Shown here: positions 45,632-56,549 of the stretch, in pieces
How the letters are laid out: every line of letters begins with the position of its first letter
How positions within the stretch are numbered: position 1 is the stretch's first letter
Origin: Podospora comata
Lineage: Eukaryota > Ascomycota > Sordariomycetes > Sordariales > Podosporaceae
Length of the DNA stretch: 64,000 nucleotides
NCBI GenBank assembly: GCA_017354895.1
Contig: CP071493.1
Coordinates: 1,302,001 to 1,366,000, forward strand
Direction of reading: 5' to 3'
The notes under the pieces: model-generated
Told to the model about the DNA's origin: nothing
Databases searched by the model: none
The model's input: only the letters and a program-made list of their open reading frames with translations
Translations under genes and position numbers: made by a program

Positions 45632-46947
45632 TTAGCCAAAGATCCAGAGGAGCTCAGTGGGGAAGTACTATCAAGATGAGTTAGTCTTGTGTCACAAGAG
45701 TTAGCGTTCGCAAAGAGTAGACTCACGTTGGAGGGCTGGTTGAAGCGGATGCCGCGGTTGAAGCCAGAGATGGTGGCAATGTCCTCCTCGGAGAGATCGA
45801 AGTCGGTGTTCTGGAGGTTGGAAACCATGGTCTCCTGTCTGCTGGACTTGGGGATGACGGCAAGACCGCGCTGGGTGGCCCAGCGGAGAAGGACCTGGGA
45901 AGCAGGGCGGTTGTACTTGGCGGCGATGGCCTTGATGGTGTCGTCCTCCATGAGGGGCTGGAGCTTGACGGCGTGCTGCATGTTGAACTCGAGGAAAGAG
46001 GCAGGGCCGAAAGAGCTGTAGGCAGTGACGGTGATGCCCTCACGCTTGGCAAGCTTGAGGAGCTCCTCCTGGGTGAGGTAGGGGTGGTGCTCGATCTGGA
46101 GGGTGGCAGGGCGGATCTTGGCGTAGCGGAGGAGGTCGTAGATCAGCTGGGACTGGAAGTTGGAGATACCAATGCTGCGGGCGAGGCCGGCATCGACGAG
46201 GCTCTCCATGGCGGTCCAGGTCTCCTGGATGGTGGCCTTGCTGGGGCGAATCTCATCGCCCTCGTAGTGCCAGCCGGGAGGGTAGCGGACGGAGGGGTCG
46301 ACATACTCAAGGGCGACGGGGAAGTGAATGAGGTAGAGGTCGAAGTAGTCGACGCCCCAGTCGGCGAGCTGCTTCTTGACGATGGGCTGGACGCGCTCAC
46401 CGTCGTGGAAGGTGTTCCAGAGCTTGGAGACGATGAAGAGGTCCTCACGCTTCACAATACCCTCCGAGATGGCACGGGCAACACCCTTGCCGCACTCAAC
46501 CTCGTTGCCATAGTCTGATTTATCTCTTGTCAGCTTGTGTTCCTAGCACCACGGCAAACAATGGCCCGATCACCGACAAAGCGTCTATCCCCACCCCCCA
46601 TGCTTGTGCCTTGGTGGGGGCAAGGGCAAGCATGGAGGGGGCGGGGTAGCAATAATCTGAACAACTGTTCCTCGTGCCCCTCACTTTCGAGCAACACCCC
46701 TCCATGAGCTCTTGAGAAGTGAGGTACAACCAGAAAGTGCGAATCCGGTATCCGAGGTGTGGTGTTGGCTGTGCAACAGAATGAAGGGGGGAGGTCTCAG
46801 CTTACCGCAGGCGCCGTCGAAGAGACGGTAACCGGCCTTGATGGCATTGTAAACGACATCAGCGGCGATGGCGTTGTCGACCTTCCAGAGACCGAAGCCC
46901 ACCTGGGGCATGTCGTAGCCGCTGTTGAGCTTGATTACGGGGGCCAT
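45632..46947 (-). CDS. NAD(P)H-dependent D-xylose reductase (aldo/keto reductase family 2), 321 aa
   Basis: It reduces D-xylose to xylitol, the first step of fungal pentose catabolism, in the cytosol. Three exons on the minus strand are 46947-46806, 46514-45727 and 45667-45632. Intron 1 is long (46515-46805, 291 nt) and intron 2 is 59 nt. The (beta/alpha)8 barrel starts at [20 protein letters not shown]. The catalytic tetrad is complete: Asp44 (LFDGAC), Tyr49 (DYGNEVE), Lys78 ([10 protein letters not shown]) and His111 ([13 protein letters not shown]). Further family blocks are [34 protein letters not shown] and the cofactor loop [11 protein letters not shown], the form I recall for Neurospora xylose reductase. 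The end [11 protein letters not shown] also matches. The promoter has a TATAAG box 179 nt upstream of the ATG. Confidence 0.97.
46594..46639. other. Strong hairpin inside intron 1 of the xylose reductase gene
   Basis: Nine perfect base pairs (46598-46606 with 46627-46635, CCATGCTTG/CAAGCATGG) are followed inward by five more (46609-46613 with 46621-46625) around a G-rich loop. Three further outer C-G pairs flank the stem. It lies in the middle of an unusually long intron. Confidence 0.7.
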
Positions 46948-47120
46948 TGTGACGGTGTTTTTTGTCTGATGTGCGGGATGAGCTGTCAGTGCTTCGTCCT
47001 CGGAGTCTCGCGGTGATGGTGGGGTTCACTCACGCGGTGGGATGGAAGAGAGATGGATGGGTATGTGAGGAAAGATCAGCTGGAACGTCATGAGGGCGTC
47101 GAGGTGCTCCCATGGGACTA

Positions 47121-47126
47121 CTTATA
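47121..47126 (-). promoter_or_regulatory. TATA box of the xylose reductase gene
   Basis: On the minus strand this reads TATAAG, 174-179 nt upstream of the ATG, a usual distance for a regulated fungal gene with a short leader. Confidence 0.5.
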
Positions 47127-47672
47127 CCGGCTGGCCGTCTCCATACTAAGCTTTCGAGCCGGAGGGGAAGGTGCCCTCCCACCCATTGTGTCCACCCTTG
47201 GGCTCTGCGCCGAGTTACGCTTCATCTAGATGATGTGCCGTCGAGCAGGGTCATTCCATCCCGCCCACCTCCTCCCCCTCTCCCGTGTCCCAATTCCAAG
47301 ACCCGCCCGCATCGTCATACAGCGCGGGAGCACAAGCTAGAACACCAGGGACCCCCTCACCTGCGGCCTCTCTGCGGTGCTTGAATGCGACAGTCGCATG
47401 ACCAAGACCTCGATGATCTCGGCTGGCATGGAAAAAGCGCGTGATTCTACTGGCCGGCAGCTAGATGCTGAGATGCGTGAGGCGGCTACCTTCCCGACCT
47501 TGCCTGCTTGATTGGCGTGGGTAATGGGCAGCAGCCCGTCTGCCATTGTCCACTGACACGGAGCTCGAAGCTGTGGACCCGAGTGGTGAGAGCCCATTTG
47601 TGCGGTTGAAACGGGCATCTCCTTTTTTGTTGGAGAAGCAGTGGACTCTTCGAGGGGTGTGTGGAGTATCCA

Positions 47673-47678
47673 TTAGCC
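47673..47678 (-). promoter_or_regulatory. Possible XlnR/Xyr1 binding site (GGCTAA)
   Basis: GGCTAA on the minus strand lies about 730 nt upstream of the xylose reductase ATG. A second copy lies at 48044-48049. GGCTAA/GGCTAR is the known core site of the xylan regulator, and xylose reductase is a known target in Aspergillus. A six-base match alone is weak evidence. Confidence 0.3.
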
Positions 47679-50631
47679 TCGCACATACATGGCATGGCAT
47701 CCTGTAGGTACCCAGTACCGGCTCTGTTTTGTTGGCCCTTTGAGGCTCACTTTGGAGATATTCTCGTGATATTGAAAGGACCCCTTTTCAGAACCAGTGA
47801 CGCCAAAAAGGGATATCGTGAGGTCTCTTTTGGGGGGCGGCTTAACTGCCATATTGGTCCAGATCTGAAGACGCTCACACCTGGTACCATGATACCATCC
47901 GGATGGAACGCAGGCAAATGGCTCCGGGCGGACGTGGCGGAGGGGTTTCTCTGCTTTGCAAGTTTGATGCAAGGCATGTCCCACTAGAGCTGTGGAAACC
48001 GAGATGTTCGACTTGACCCGGTAACCCGGTGCATGTTCCTCATTTAGCCTGAAGAAGGCCCCGCCAAAAGCCAACCGGATAATTAGCAGCAAAAAGGCGA
48101 GATATCCACCATGAACCTCTTATCTCGCCGCCGGCCTCACTCAACCGCGCAAGGCTGCCGTTGTCTCGGGAACCTTGTTGCACCACACCCTGGAAGTAGG
48201 TATGCTGGTGCTGCTGAAGAAGAGAACAGTTTGGCTAAGGTACGGATCTCTGTCATCTGACTGCAAAAGACAGGCAGGTGCCATGTTCTGCCGGGCAATA
48301 TTTCCGGATGAAGTTGTTAGTCTGCTGGAGCTGTGTTGCAACATCAGTTTTGCCATTGTCAGAAAACCATGCTGAATCATCTGATGAGAGAAGAAGACGG
48401 AAGAATAGCGAGGCTGAAGTGGTCGCTGGGCGAGAACCTTGATGGTCCACGTGGTTGTCAGCCTGTCGTGTCCAAATGAGACATCAGCTTCTGCCCTATT
48501 GGACGTACCCATCCAACCACTGGCCGCCCGTCATCATGCTTCTTTTTGAGCCTCTCAGTTCCATCACCACACTCAGGGCACACTTCCTGCTCGTCGTGGG
48601 TTCAGAACAACCTACATCTAAGAGGAACTTTCTCAGCAAATCCAATCTCTGAAAGACACCACAGCAGGCGAGGCTTGTTCTTAGCAGATAGGTCCTCTCG
48701 TCATCCAGTCCGCCGGAAGGGGCACCGGGAGAGCCAACCAAACAGCAACCACAGTATCTGTCCAATGGGAACCATGTGGGATAACACCGTTATTGCAACT
48801 GTCTTGTCACCCTCCCCACATGCTTCTCCAACTCAAGCTTCTTATATGGGCTCAGCCTTCTTGTTCCCAGATTGACTTCTCTATACTCTTGCGCCTCTCC
48901 TTTGAGTTTCCCAGAGTTCTCTCATGACGTCTCAGCATACTATCATGACAAGAGAGCAGCTTTTTCTCACCGACTAAGCCAAAGAACAGTCGTCATGTCT
49001 ACCCCTTCCCCAGGTACATGTCATCCGTACCTCCTATTACCACCACTACATCCGCCAAGAAACACTCCAACGGCCACCAGGCAAGGTACATGCTACCGTC
49101 ATCCACCGCAGCCTCGCCTCGTCCGCCTTGTCCACAGTTCTGTAACTAAAAACAGCACCTCCAAATGCATTAGCTCCCTTCCCGTGTCCCGCTCACCCTC
49201 AGCGTCAGATCCACAGCCCGTGGCTATTCCTACCTGGGCAGTACCACGCGAAGGAGCTATCCTAGAGAAGTAATCTCCTTCTGATTGGAAGGGAATCCTC
49301 ATCCAACTTGAAGTTTGTTTTGACCTTGTTTGTGGATCACGTGTTTCTCTGTTCCAACCTCAAGCATAACACCCATATATCCACACATCTACAAGACGCA
49401 ATTGTATTCATACTTGCACGAGTTATCTGTCAGAATATAGTATACTGCGACCAGGTGTATCATGTAAAAAAATCTCCTCCACTTCACTCCTTACAAGTAG
49501 TTCAAACTTCATCATGAACACGACCAACACCACTCAAGAGAACCCCTCAAAAGTCCGGCCCATAGTCTTGATATCACGCCATGTAAAACATGTCGCCAGT
49601 AATCCAAACCGCACTCGAATTCTACAAATAACAGAAATAAAACTAATATCGAGACAACTCCAAATGGCATTCTTCCCCTCAATCCTTCACCACCCTTGGC
49701 TACCTACATTTGAGCCCCCTTAAATCAGTTTGGACCCCATAACCTCCCCACCCAAAAAGCACTACATCCATGTTCCTCCAAATAAGCTATACCTGGAAAT
49801 ACTTACAAAAAACAGACGTAATACCACACAAAATATTCCGCCACAGTCCACATCAAGCGAGCCACCCATGAATCACAAAATCTTTGCCATTAATGTATAG
49901 GCAAGAATAGGTCGGGTAATTACCACTCAACTTACGCAAGTAGACCGAAAAAGGGTTATTTGATCGTGCTGGTCAAGATGATATGCTGGTGATAAGTAGT
50001 TTCACATGGTCCTTGCCTCTGTCAAGAGCTGTTGTTGTCACCACAACATCCCCTACCTAGGTAGGTACGTAGGTATTCATGTAACCCTCTGCATGCAAAC
50101 AACAACAACCCCAAAAAAGCCAAATCAACTCTGGGGTTCAAAAACCTGTGTGTAAATAAATATCTGCAAAGAAGTAGACTAATTTATTTTTTTTATCTAC
50201 AACCCAGCCATTCGCTGAAACCCCATAAGAGAAAAACCAAATAATTCGAACAAAAAAACCCACGTATTCCAACAACAAGAACAAAAAGGAGCTTGGAGCC
50301 CAGAAGCAAAATAAATAAATAATAAAAAAAAAAAACAACCAGTTACCTATCGTCCTCCCGCGTTTCTTATAAAATGTCTTGCCAAAGAATAATGATACCA
50401 AGCATGACTCTTCGCTACTCTTATAAACCGTTCCCCTTCTTTTTACCCAGCTAACCAACCTCTTTTGAAACACAGAATATTGGTATACACCCCCCACACC
50501 CATGAAAACAATCATTAACAATTAACTATTGTCCCATGCTTTTCGATCCCACACTACTCATCACAACACCCTCCCCTCCAACAACACCCCCTGCTGTTGC
50601 CGTCCCCATGTCGGTCCTCGAAGTCGCCTCT

Positions 50632-53405
50632 CTAAGACAACCCCAAAAACTTCCCGCTCTTCTTCTTCCCCAACCCAAACGTAAACCTCTCCATCAAAGC
50701 CGGTTTGTGACCGTCCCTGTCCTTCGTTGGACTCCCCCCAAACAACTCGGGCGGCGCCGTGTCCGACCGTGTGGGCCCAACCCCAGGAGAAGAAGAGGAA
50801 GAATGCCCGTTTTGTCCCGCAGTCCCATTGCTCCTAACACCATTCAGATAAGGCAAAGCCGGGACAGGAGGCAGCACAGCATCATGGCCACCATTACTCG
50901 ACGACTCCCCAGCAGCAGTACTAGCCCTGCTCTCCGTCTTGTCGCTCCTGTCACTCCTATCCGCTTTATCGGCATTGTTCTTGTCCTTCTCCTTGTCCTT
51001 GTCCCCAGTCTTGAGAAACGCAAGACTCTTCCGTGTCATCGTCTTGCTGTTCCGACCTGCCCGGTTAAAGAACCCCGCTGGGGTGAACTTGTTGTTGCTG
51101 TCTTTCTCAACAGAGGGGCTGTCCACAGCAGCAAATGAGTCAGACCCGGTTGTTGTGGCGTCCTTCTTCCGGCGCTTTTCTTCCTCGTCTTCTGTTGTAG
51201 AATCGCGGGATTTGTCGAGCAGTCTCTCCTTGGCGGCGAGTTTAGCTGCCTCCTTTTCGGCTGCTTTTTCAGCTGCTTTCCGGGCCTTCTCAGCCTTTTC
51301 TTGCATCTTTTGCTCCTTTTTGATTTCCTCCTTTGACTTGGCCGGTACGGTTGCTGCCTCGTCGGCTTTGGTCATGACTGCTGATCCCGGTGGTGGGGCG
51401 GCCACTAAGGGGTGGCCATAGCCTTCTGGTCCGGCTGGTTGTTTTACTGGCGAGGCCAGTACCGACACTGGGCTTATACTGTCGAGCGGTGCCGACTTTG
51501 TCTGCTCCAACGTGGCCAGCGTCTCGTTTTCCTCCAGAGTTGGTAACGGTTGGGTACTCAGTCTCGTCAGTGGTGGCGGGTGTGTGCCGTTGGTCTGTTC
51601 GGTCGTCACTGTGGTTGCTGCGAGATCTGCCGCTTCACTTGCTTCCCGCACTTGATCCAACCCTTCGGCATCCATCTCTTCCCGTACCTTCTCCCACGTG
51701 GTCTCTTGGTAAAACAATACATAGGCACATGCCATTCCTGGTTTGTCGCCGAAAAAGTTCTTGACAAAGTGCTTGTCCACCGGTTCAACCATTTCGTCAT
51801 CAAACAGAAGCCAACCCCGATCCTTGGTTTTGATAACCGACACATAGTGACCGTGATAAGCATTACCGCCGATGTGGATAACAACCGCGTATAACTCATA
51901 CAGCCGATCCTGGTCTTCGGCGTCGTCTGTAGTGTTGAACATACGGATATGATAAGGGTATACTATCCGGTGGAAAAGCTTCTGTAACCGGCTGTAGTCC
52001 TCTGTATACTTGAATCTTTTCAGATGCAATGCCAGCACCTTTGGTAACTTCTTGACCTTCATCCGCTTCTCAGCCTCTTGCAAGCCACCACAATGGTCAC
52101 AGTGGAACTTGTTACGTTCACACAGCATTTCCTCAGCGGAGAACTTCTGTAGGCATGACGTTACTGATGAGTGTTCCTCGAGATCAATCGATAGATCCAG
52201 GAATGTCTCGTCTCGTTGCGAGGCTGCCTCGCAGGTCAAGCATCTGGTCTCGGATGTCAAAACGCCTTCAAATATGTCGTGCACCCACCCGGCCGCTGGA
52301 GTTCTTGAATCGATTGCGTTGCTGTTGTGTACTGATGCGGTGTCTGGTGAGGATAGTGGGCCGTCTTTGCCGCTTCCTTCTGCTTGCTCCACCAGCATGC
52401 GCTTAGCGTTTGCCTCGACATTGGCGATAACATCATTCAGGATTAGGCCATAAAATTCGTGGGCGTCCTGGTGCATAGAGTTTCGGAACATCTCATTGTC
52501 CCGCTTGAAAATTTCCAGAAACCGCTGGGGGCTTAAAACACCGGTACGAGACTGGCTCTCGATAAGGGCCGTGAATATATCCTTGAGGCCGGTGAATGTG
52601 CATTCCTGCATGCCGTATGTATCCGGGTTCTCCTGCGCAAGCTCCAGCACTGGACCCTTGATCATGGCCTGCTTCTTCTTATACTCGGGCGCATCCGGCC
52701 TGTCCTCGGGACGCACAGGTGTGACGCCACCGGGCGCAAGCTGCCCGCCTCCCAACACCTGGCGCTGTTTTGCTTGCGCCGAGAGTGCTTTACCCTTTGG
52801 GTCTTTTGGATTAGGCTGTACCGGTTCTCGTATTGTCACGTTAACCTTCTTGGATGCGCCGTTGAGGCCGTTGTTCGGGGGGAGTGAAGGATAGTTGAGG
52901 ACATTTTCTCGAAAAGGCTCGGAATAGTAGAGTGCCTGTAGTATTGAGTTGCAGTAGCTGTTGAACTGGAGGGTTAGTCGTTGTCTGCAGAATCCCGTCT
53001 CCCAACCTGGGCATACCATGTGTTTCCAAACTACAACAAGTCACAGTTGTTAGCTTCACGACATGGATTTTTAACTCGTATGAAGCAGGCCTCACATTTT
53101 CCAACCCAAAGAACTTGTCACTTCCATCTGGCCTAATTGCTCCGGCATTCTGGAGAAGCCTTTCCACCGGGGTCAAGTCCAGCGCGGGATCATCCTTTTC
53201 TTTGCCCTTTCCCTTTGACGATGTGGTGCTGTCAGACTTGGAGTTTGCCTAGGGCCAGTGTTAGTAACCTAGGTAGAAGACCACCGACATTGAGCATCGG
53301 GTTTCACGCAGCAGCGAGCCTAAACAAACACCCGCGCTCGGAACATTTAATCGCAGGTGTACATACAGTGCCGGCACCCTTAAGTTTCTGGAAGAACCCC
53401 GCCAT
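50632..53405 (-). CDS. creB: Ubiquitin carboxyl-terminal hydrolase CreB (USP12/46-type deubiquitinase), 843 aa
   Basis: CreB removes ubiquitin from target proteins and, in Aspergillus, acts with CreC in carbon catabolite repression. Four exons on the minus strand are 53405-53367, 53248-53096, 53030-53017 (14 nt) and 52957-50632. The USP Cys box [20 protein letters not shown] has catalytic Cys69, whose codon is split by intron 3. Other blocks are [36 protein letters not shown], a zinc-finger pair of CxxC type ([12 protein letters not shown]) and the His box [20 protein letters not shown] (His near 435), ending FDDEMVEPV. The C-terminal third is a Lys/Glu/Ala coiled coil ([20 protein letters not shown]) and a disordered tail, as in other fungal CreB proteins. 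The length is slightly above A. nidulans CreB. Confidence 0.95.
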
Positions 53406-56400
53406 TGTGAGCGCCGAAAAATGCTAACCCGGCGGCGCGTCACTTGTCAGGCGGGGAGGGTCGGTCGTTATTCGACCGCCGCAGAGCCGTCGTCGTGAGG
53501 ACGGGGCTGGTAGTAGGATCAACCGAATGTGTCTTGACGAGTCTGATGTATGTAGGAGCTATGGAACGGACTAGAGCAAAGCTCGACGGGAACGCTCGGA
53601 AGACGGATGGCGTATGCGCGTAGGGGTTGCGCAATGGCTTTGGAGTCGCAAGATCGGGTCAATGCCGCAGCGCGTTCTTGCTCGTGCGATCCGAATATGT
53701 GTATGCGGTATGCGGTATTCGATATGTTCCTCTTTGATCTCTCGCGTCTGGGTAGATTAAGGGTGGATACGGATACTCGGAAGAAAGATGCGCAGGATCA
53801 AGATGCTTGATGCAATCAACAAGGTAAGCTAGCTCTCGGCGCTGCGACCCTTGGACGGTGGCTTATCGATAATGACAATTGGGGCCAAAGAAGGGCTGAG
53901 CTTTCGAATCATCCATCGGACGGAGGTCTGGACAGCTAGGGTGTGGACAGAAGCCAGGAGCTACGGCAGAGGAGATGTCGAGAGAAGGAGCAGTGGATGT
54001 TGAGGCGCCTTGGGACATGCAGCTCAACCTGGATGGACAGGTTCCTGTATGTACTTTCCACCCTTACACCACAGTGGGATTATTGCCAAGTACCCGACTG
54101 CAACCCAGAGGATCCGGTTCGATTCCAGAAGTAGTTGAGTGCTCGGCGGGGGTGGGGCCACAATGGAGCCCCTCCACAGACAGAGGTTCAAAGGTCCGCT
54201 GGGACTCCCCTCACTCACACCACTCCACAGCCTACATTTTCCACCTCTCAACGCCGCCGTTATCGTCACGCTTTCACTTTCTGCCCAGGAATTGTTGGGT
54301 CATCAACCACCCAGCTCTAGTAGGTGATGAGAGTGGCACTCCGCGGCAGATGGTGATCAACAACACAGTCGGCAGAATTACAAAGAACGCCATAGCAATG
54401 CACCATATGCACCTCGGGTAGTCTGTTGAGTGGTAACCGAGCTCAGCGTCTTCCTGTTTCCGTCGTCTTGTCGAGTCTTCCGAGTCCCGGCAGCTCTGGG
54501 GTTCGTCAACGGTTTTTATGTAAAGTCTTGACGTCCGCCAATTCTAGCTGCCAACTCGAATGGAGCCTGCAAGCAGCTGGACTGCCGTTCTTCCTAGTGC
54601 CCGCCCTAGCGGATAAAGTGAGGTTTGCCACGATCCACTAAGGTACTGCCATGCTGAATATCCTCAAAATAGACTTCTCCTTCACACTTCTCACCTCACA
54701 CACTTACAAGACTGTTTACACTACAACAAGCTTTGTGGCGGCCATCGGTCGTAAGCCGAGTAATCTGTGCAACAGCTAGGCCATCAAAGCTTAGCTACCG
54801 GCGCATGACCACAATCAAGCGAACAAGAGACCCTCGACAAGATGCGCCCCTTCCCAGTGTCCTGAACCGACCTGCCGCCCTGCTTCTTTCAGACGTTACA
54901 TGCCCGACAGTGCGGTTGCAATATAGGTTGGCCACAGGCAAGTCGAAGCGCCAGAAGCTTCCCAGACCGGCTCCAGTGGGACGGAATCGAGTCCCTTGCT
55001 TGGTTACTATTCGTCCATAATATTCGGTGGGTTTTAAGGTCATGGATGCCACGCTGACCATCGCGTACAGAAAACGGGAGTGACGGTCAGTCCCCAGGAG
55101 AACGGGAGTGTGGGGTAGAATCTAAGACATTGTGGCCTTCCAGACAGTTCGCTTGCGCCGCGTTGAGTTTACCCGTCTTTCTTCCTCAACGGCACGGGAG
55201 ACGGAATCTCTCGCCCGGGGAACTCATTTCTCTTTATTTCCCTTGGCAATGGATTACCTTGACGATATCGGACCAGCTCTCGATTTGCCTGCTCATGGCG
55301 AGTCCAGAATATCTTTGACAATCGTTACTTTCTACAATACTCTTCGACTGATGACGATTTGCCCCCCCGCGCCCCTCTTGAACCCTTGGCCCTTAGATTC
55401 GCAATGTAGGCCCGTCTTTGCGGAAGGGTCAACCAACGATTCCTCCCGCGTGGCCGCTTCTTCCTTGGCCCATCCCCTGATCTGTCTGAACCAGTGGGAC
55501 ATGCAGCTCGCATTAGCCCTACACACACTCTTTTCCCTCGTACGTCAACCTGTTGATCCTCACTGGTTGAAATCCCGTAGCTGAATTCGGCATATGGAGC
55601 CGACATAGGCCTCAGGCCACCGTCCTCACCACCTCCGCCCAGGAACACAAAACGGCACCCCCAAAAAGCTGCCGTATGACGAAACACTCACCCAACCCGC
55701 AGAGCTTATTTTCTTTTTATTTATTGCGCGGGCTCTTACACTACCTTTGATGTTTGAAAAAAGTCCCGGGTAAATACATCCATCCATCAAACACCCCCCT
55801 TCTACCTTTGGTTTCACAACATATAGATCATTTTGCACACGTACACATCCTTTCTTGGTTTGTCTCACAGAAAGACTGATGACCGAGGAAGTCGCCAGGG
55901 TGTAGAGCAAAAATAATAAGGGTATGACCACCTGCAGAACAAACACGAGCGGGCGCACAAATCCCGATGATGATGCATGGTTACGTCAAGGGGATGACGG
56001 CCTGTCACGTTTGATTGTAGAAGGACACCTCGTGATAGGTTTGTAGGTATCCGGGGGTTTGGTTCGGAAAGAAGAGGGCGTTAGTATTTGGGGAGTTGGT
56101 TGAATGTTGCAGAAGGGGGTTAAATTACGAGAAAGGAAGGTCTCTCAGAAAGAGGGCCGGTGACAGCCGTGGCTCGCTTATGACTTCAGGTAGGCCTGAT
56201 AGCTATCTGAAAAGTGAAAGTAGTTGCCTCAGCATGGTCCAGAGCTCAGAATGATACAGCAGTGGCAGGCTGGAGTTGAACTGCCTACTGGGCATCTGGG
56301 TTCAGACGCATAGCCTAGTCATAGGTAATTCAAGCGCATAGCTGTGTAGCCATTCAACCCAGATTCAAGTATGCTTGTTGTAAATCACGCGTCCCACAAG

Positions 56401-56549
56401 AGACCACCACTTATCGTGACACTGAACCAATCCGTTAACAACAGCTTACAAGGAAACACAAATTCAAAATAAATATATATCCCCTTCAATACTTCAAATA
56501 TCCAATTCGCATTCAACATTACTACAAAGTGTTACACGAAAAATCCTTG
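53406..56549. other. Intergenic 3.1 kb
   Basis: It holds the creB promoter at the left and the 3' flank of the ABC transporter gene at the right. Two stretches resembling a tRNA T-arm (near 54118 and 56270) do not fold into a tRNA. No gene is supported. Confidence 0.5.

Larger units (their letters stand above)
46948..50631. other. Intergenic 3.7 kb upstream of xylose reductase and downstream of creB
   Basis: The left part is the xylose reductase promoter. No protein gene is supported. The region 49280-50530 is very AT-rich. A 12-bp palindrome CTACCTAGGTAG lies at 50053-50064. No RNA gene is seen. Confidence 0.5.

Noticed and set aside
48872-49273. 133-codon plus-strand open frame
   Set aside because: Low-complexity Pro/Ser/Thr composition and no ordered block. 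No support beyond being open.
54100-54135. GGTTCGATTCC resembling a tRNA T-arm
   Set aside because: The T-stem has a mismatch and no acceptor or anticodon arm can be formed with the upstream 70 nt.
56240-56330. GTTCAACTCC on the minus strand resembling a tRNA T-arm
   Set aside because: The stem does not pair and no 5' acceptor strand matches the 3' end.
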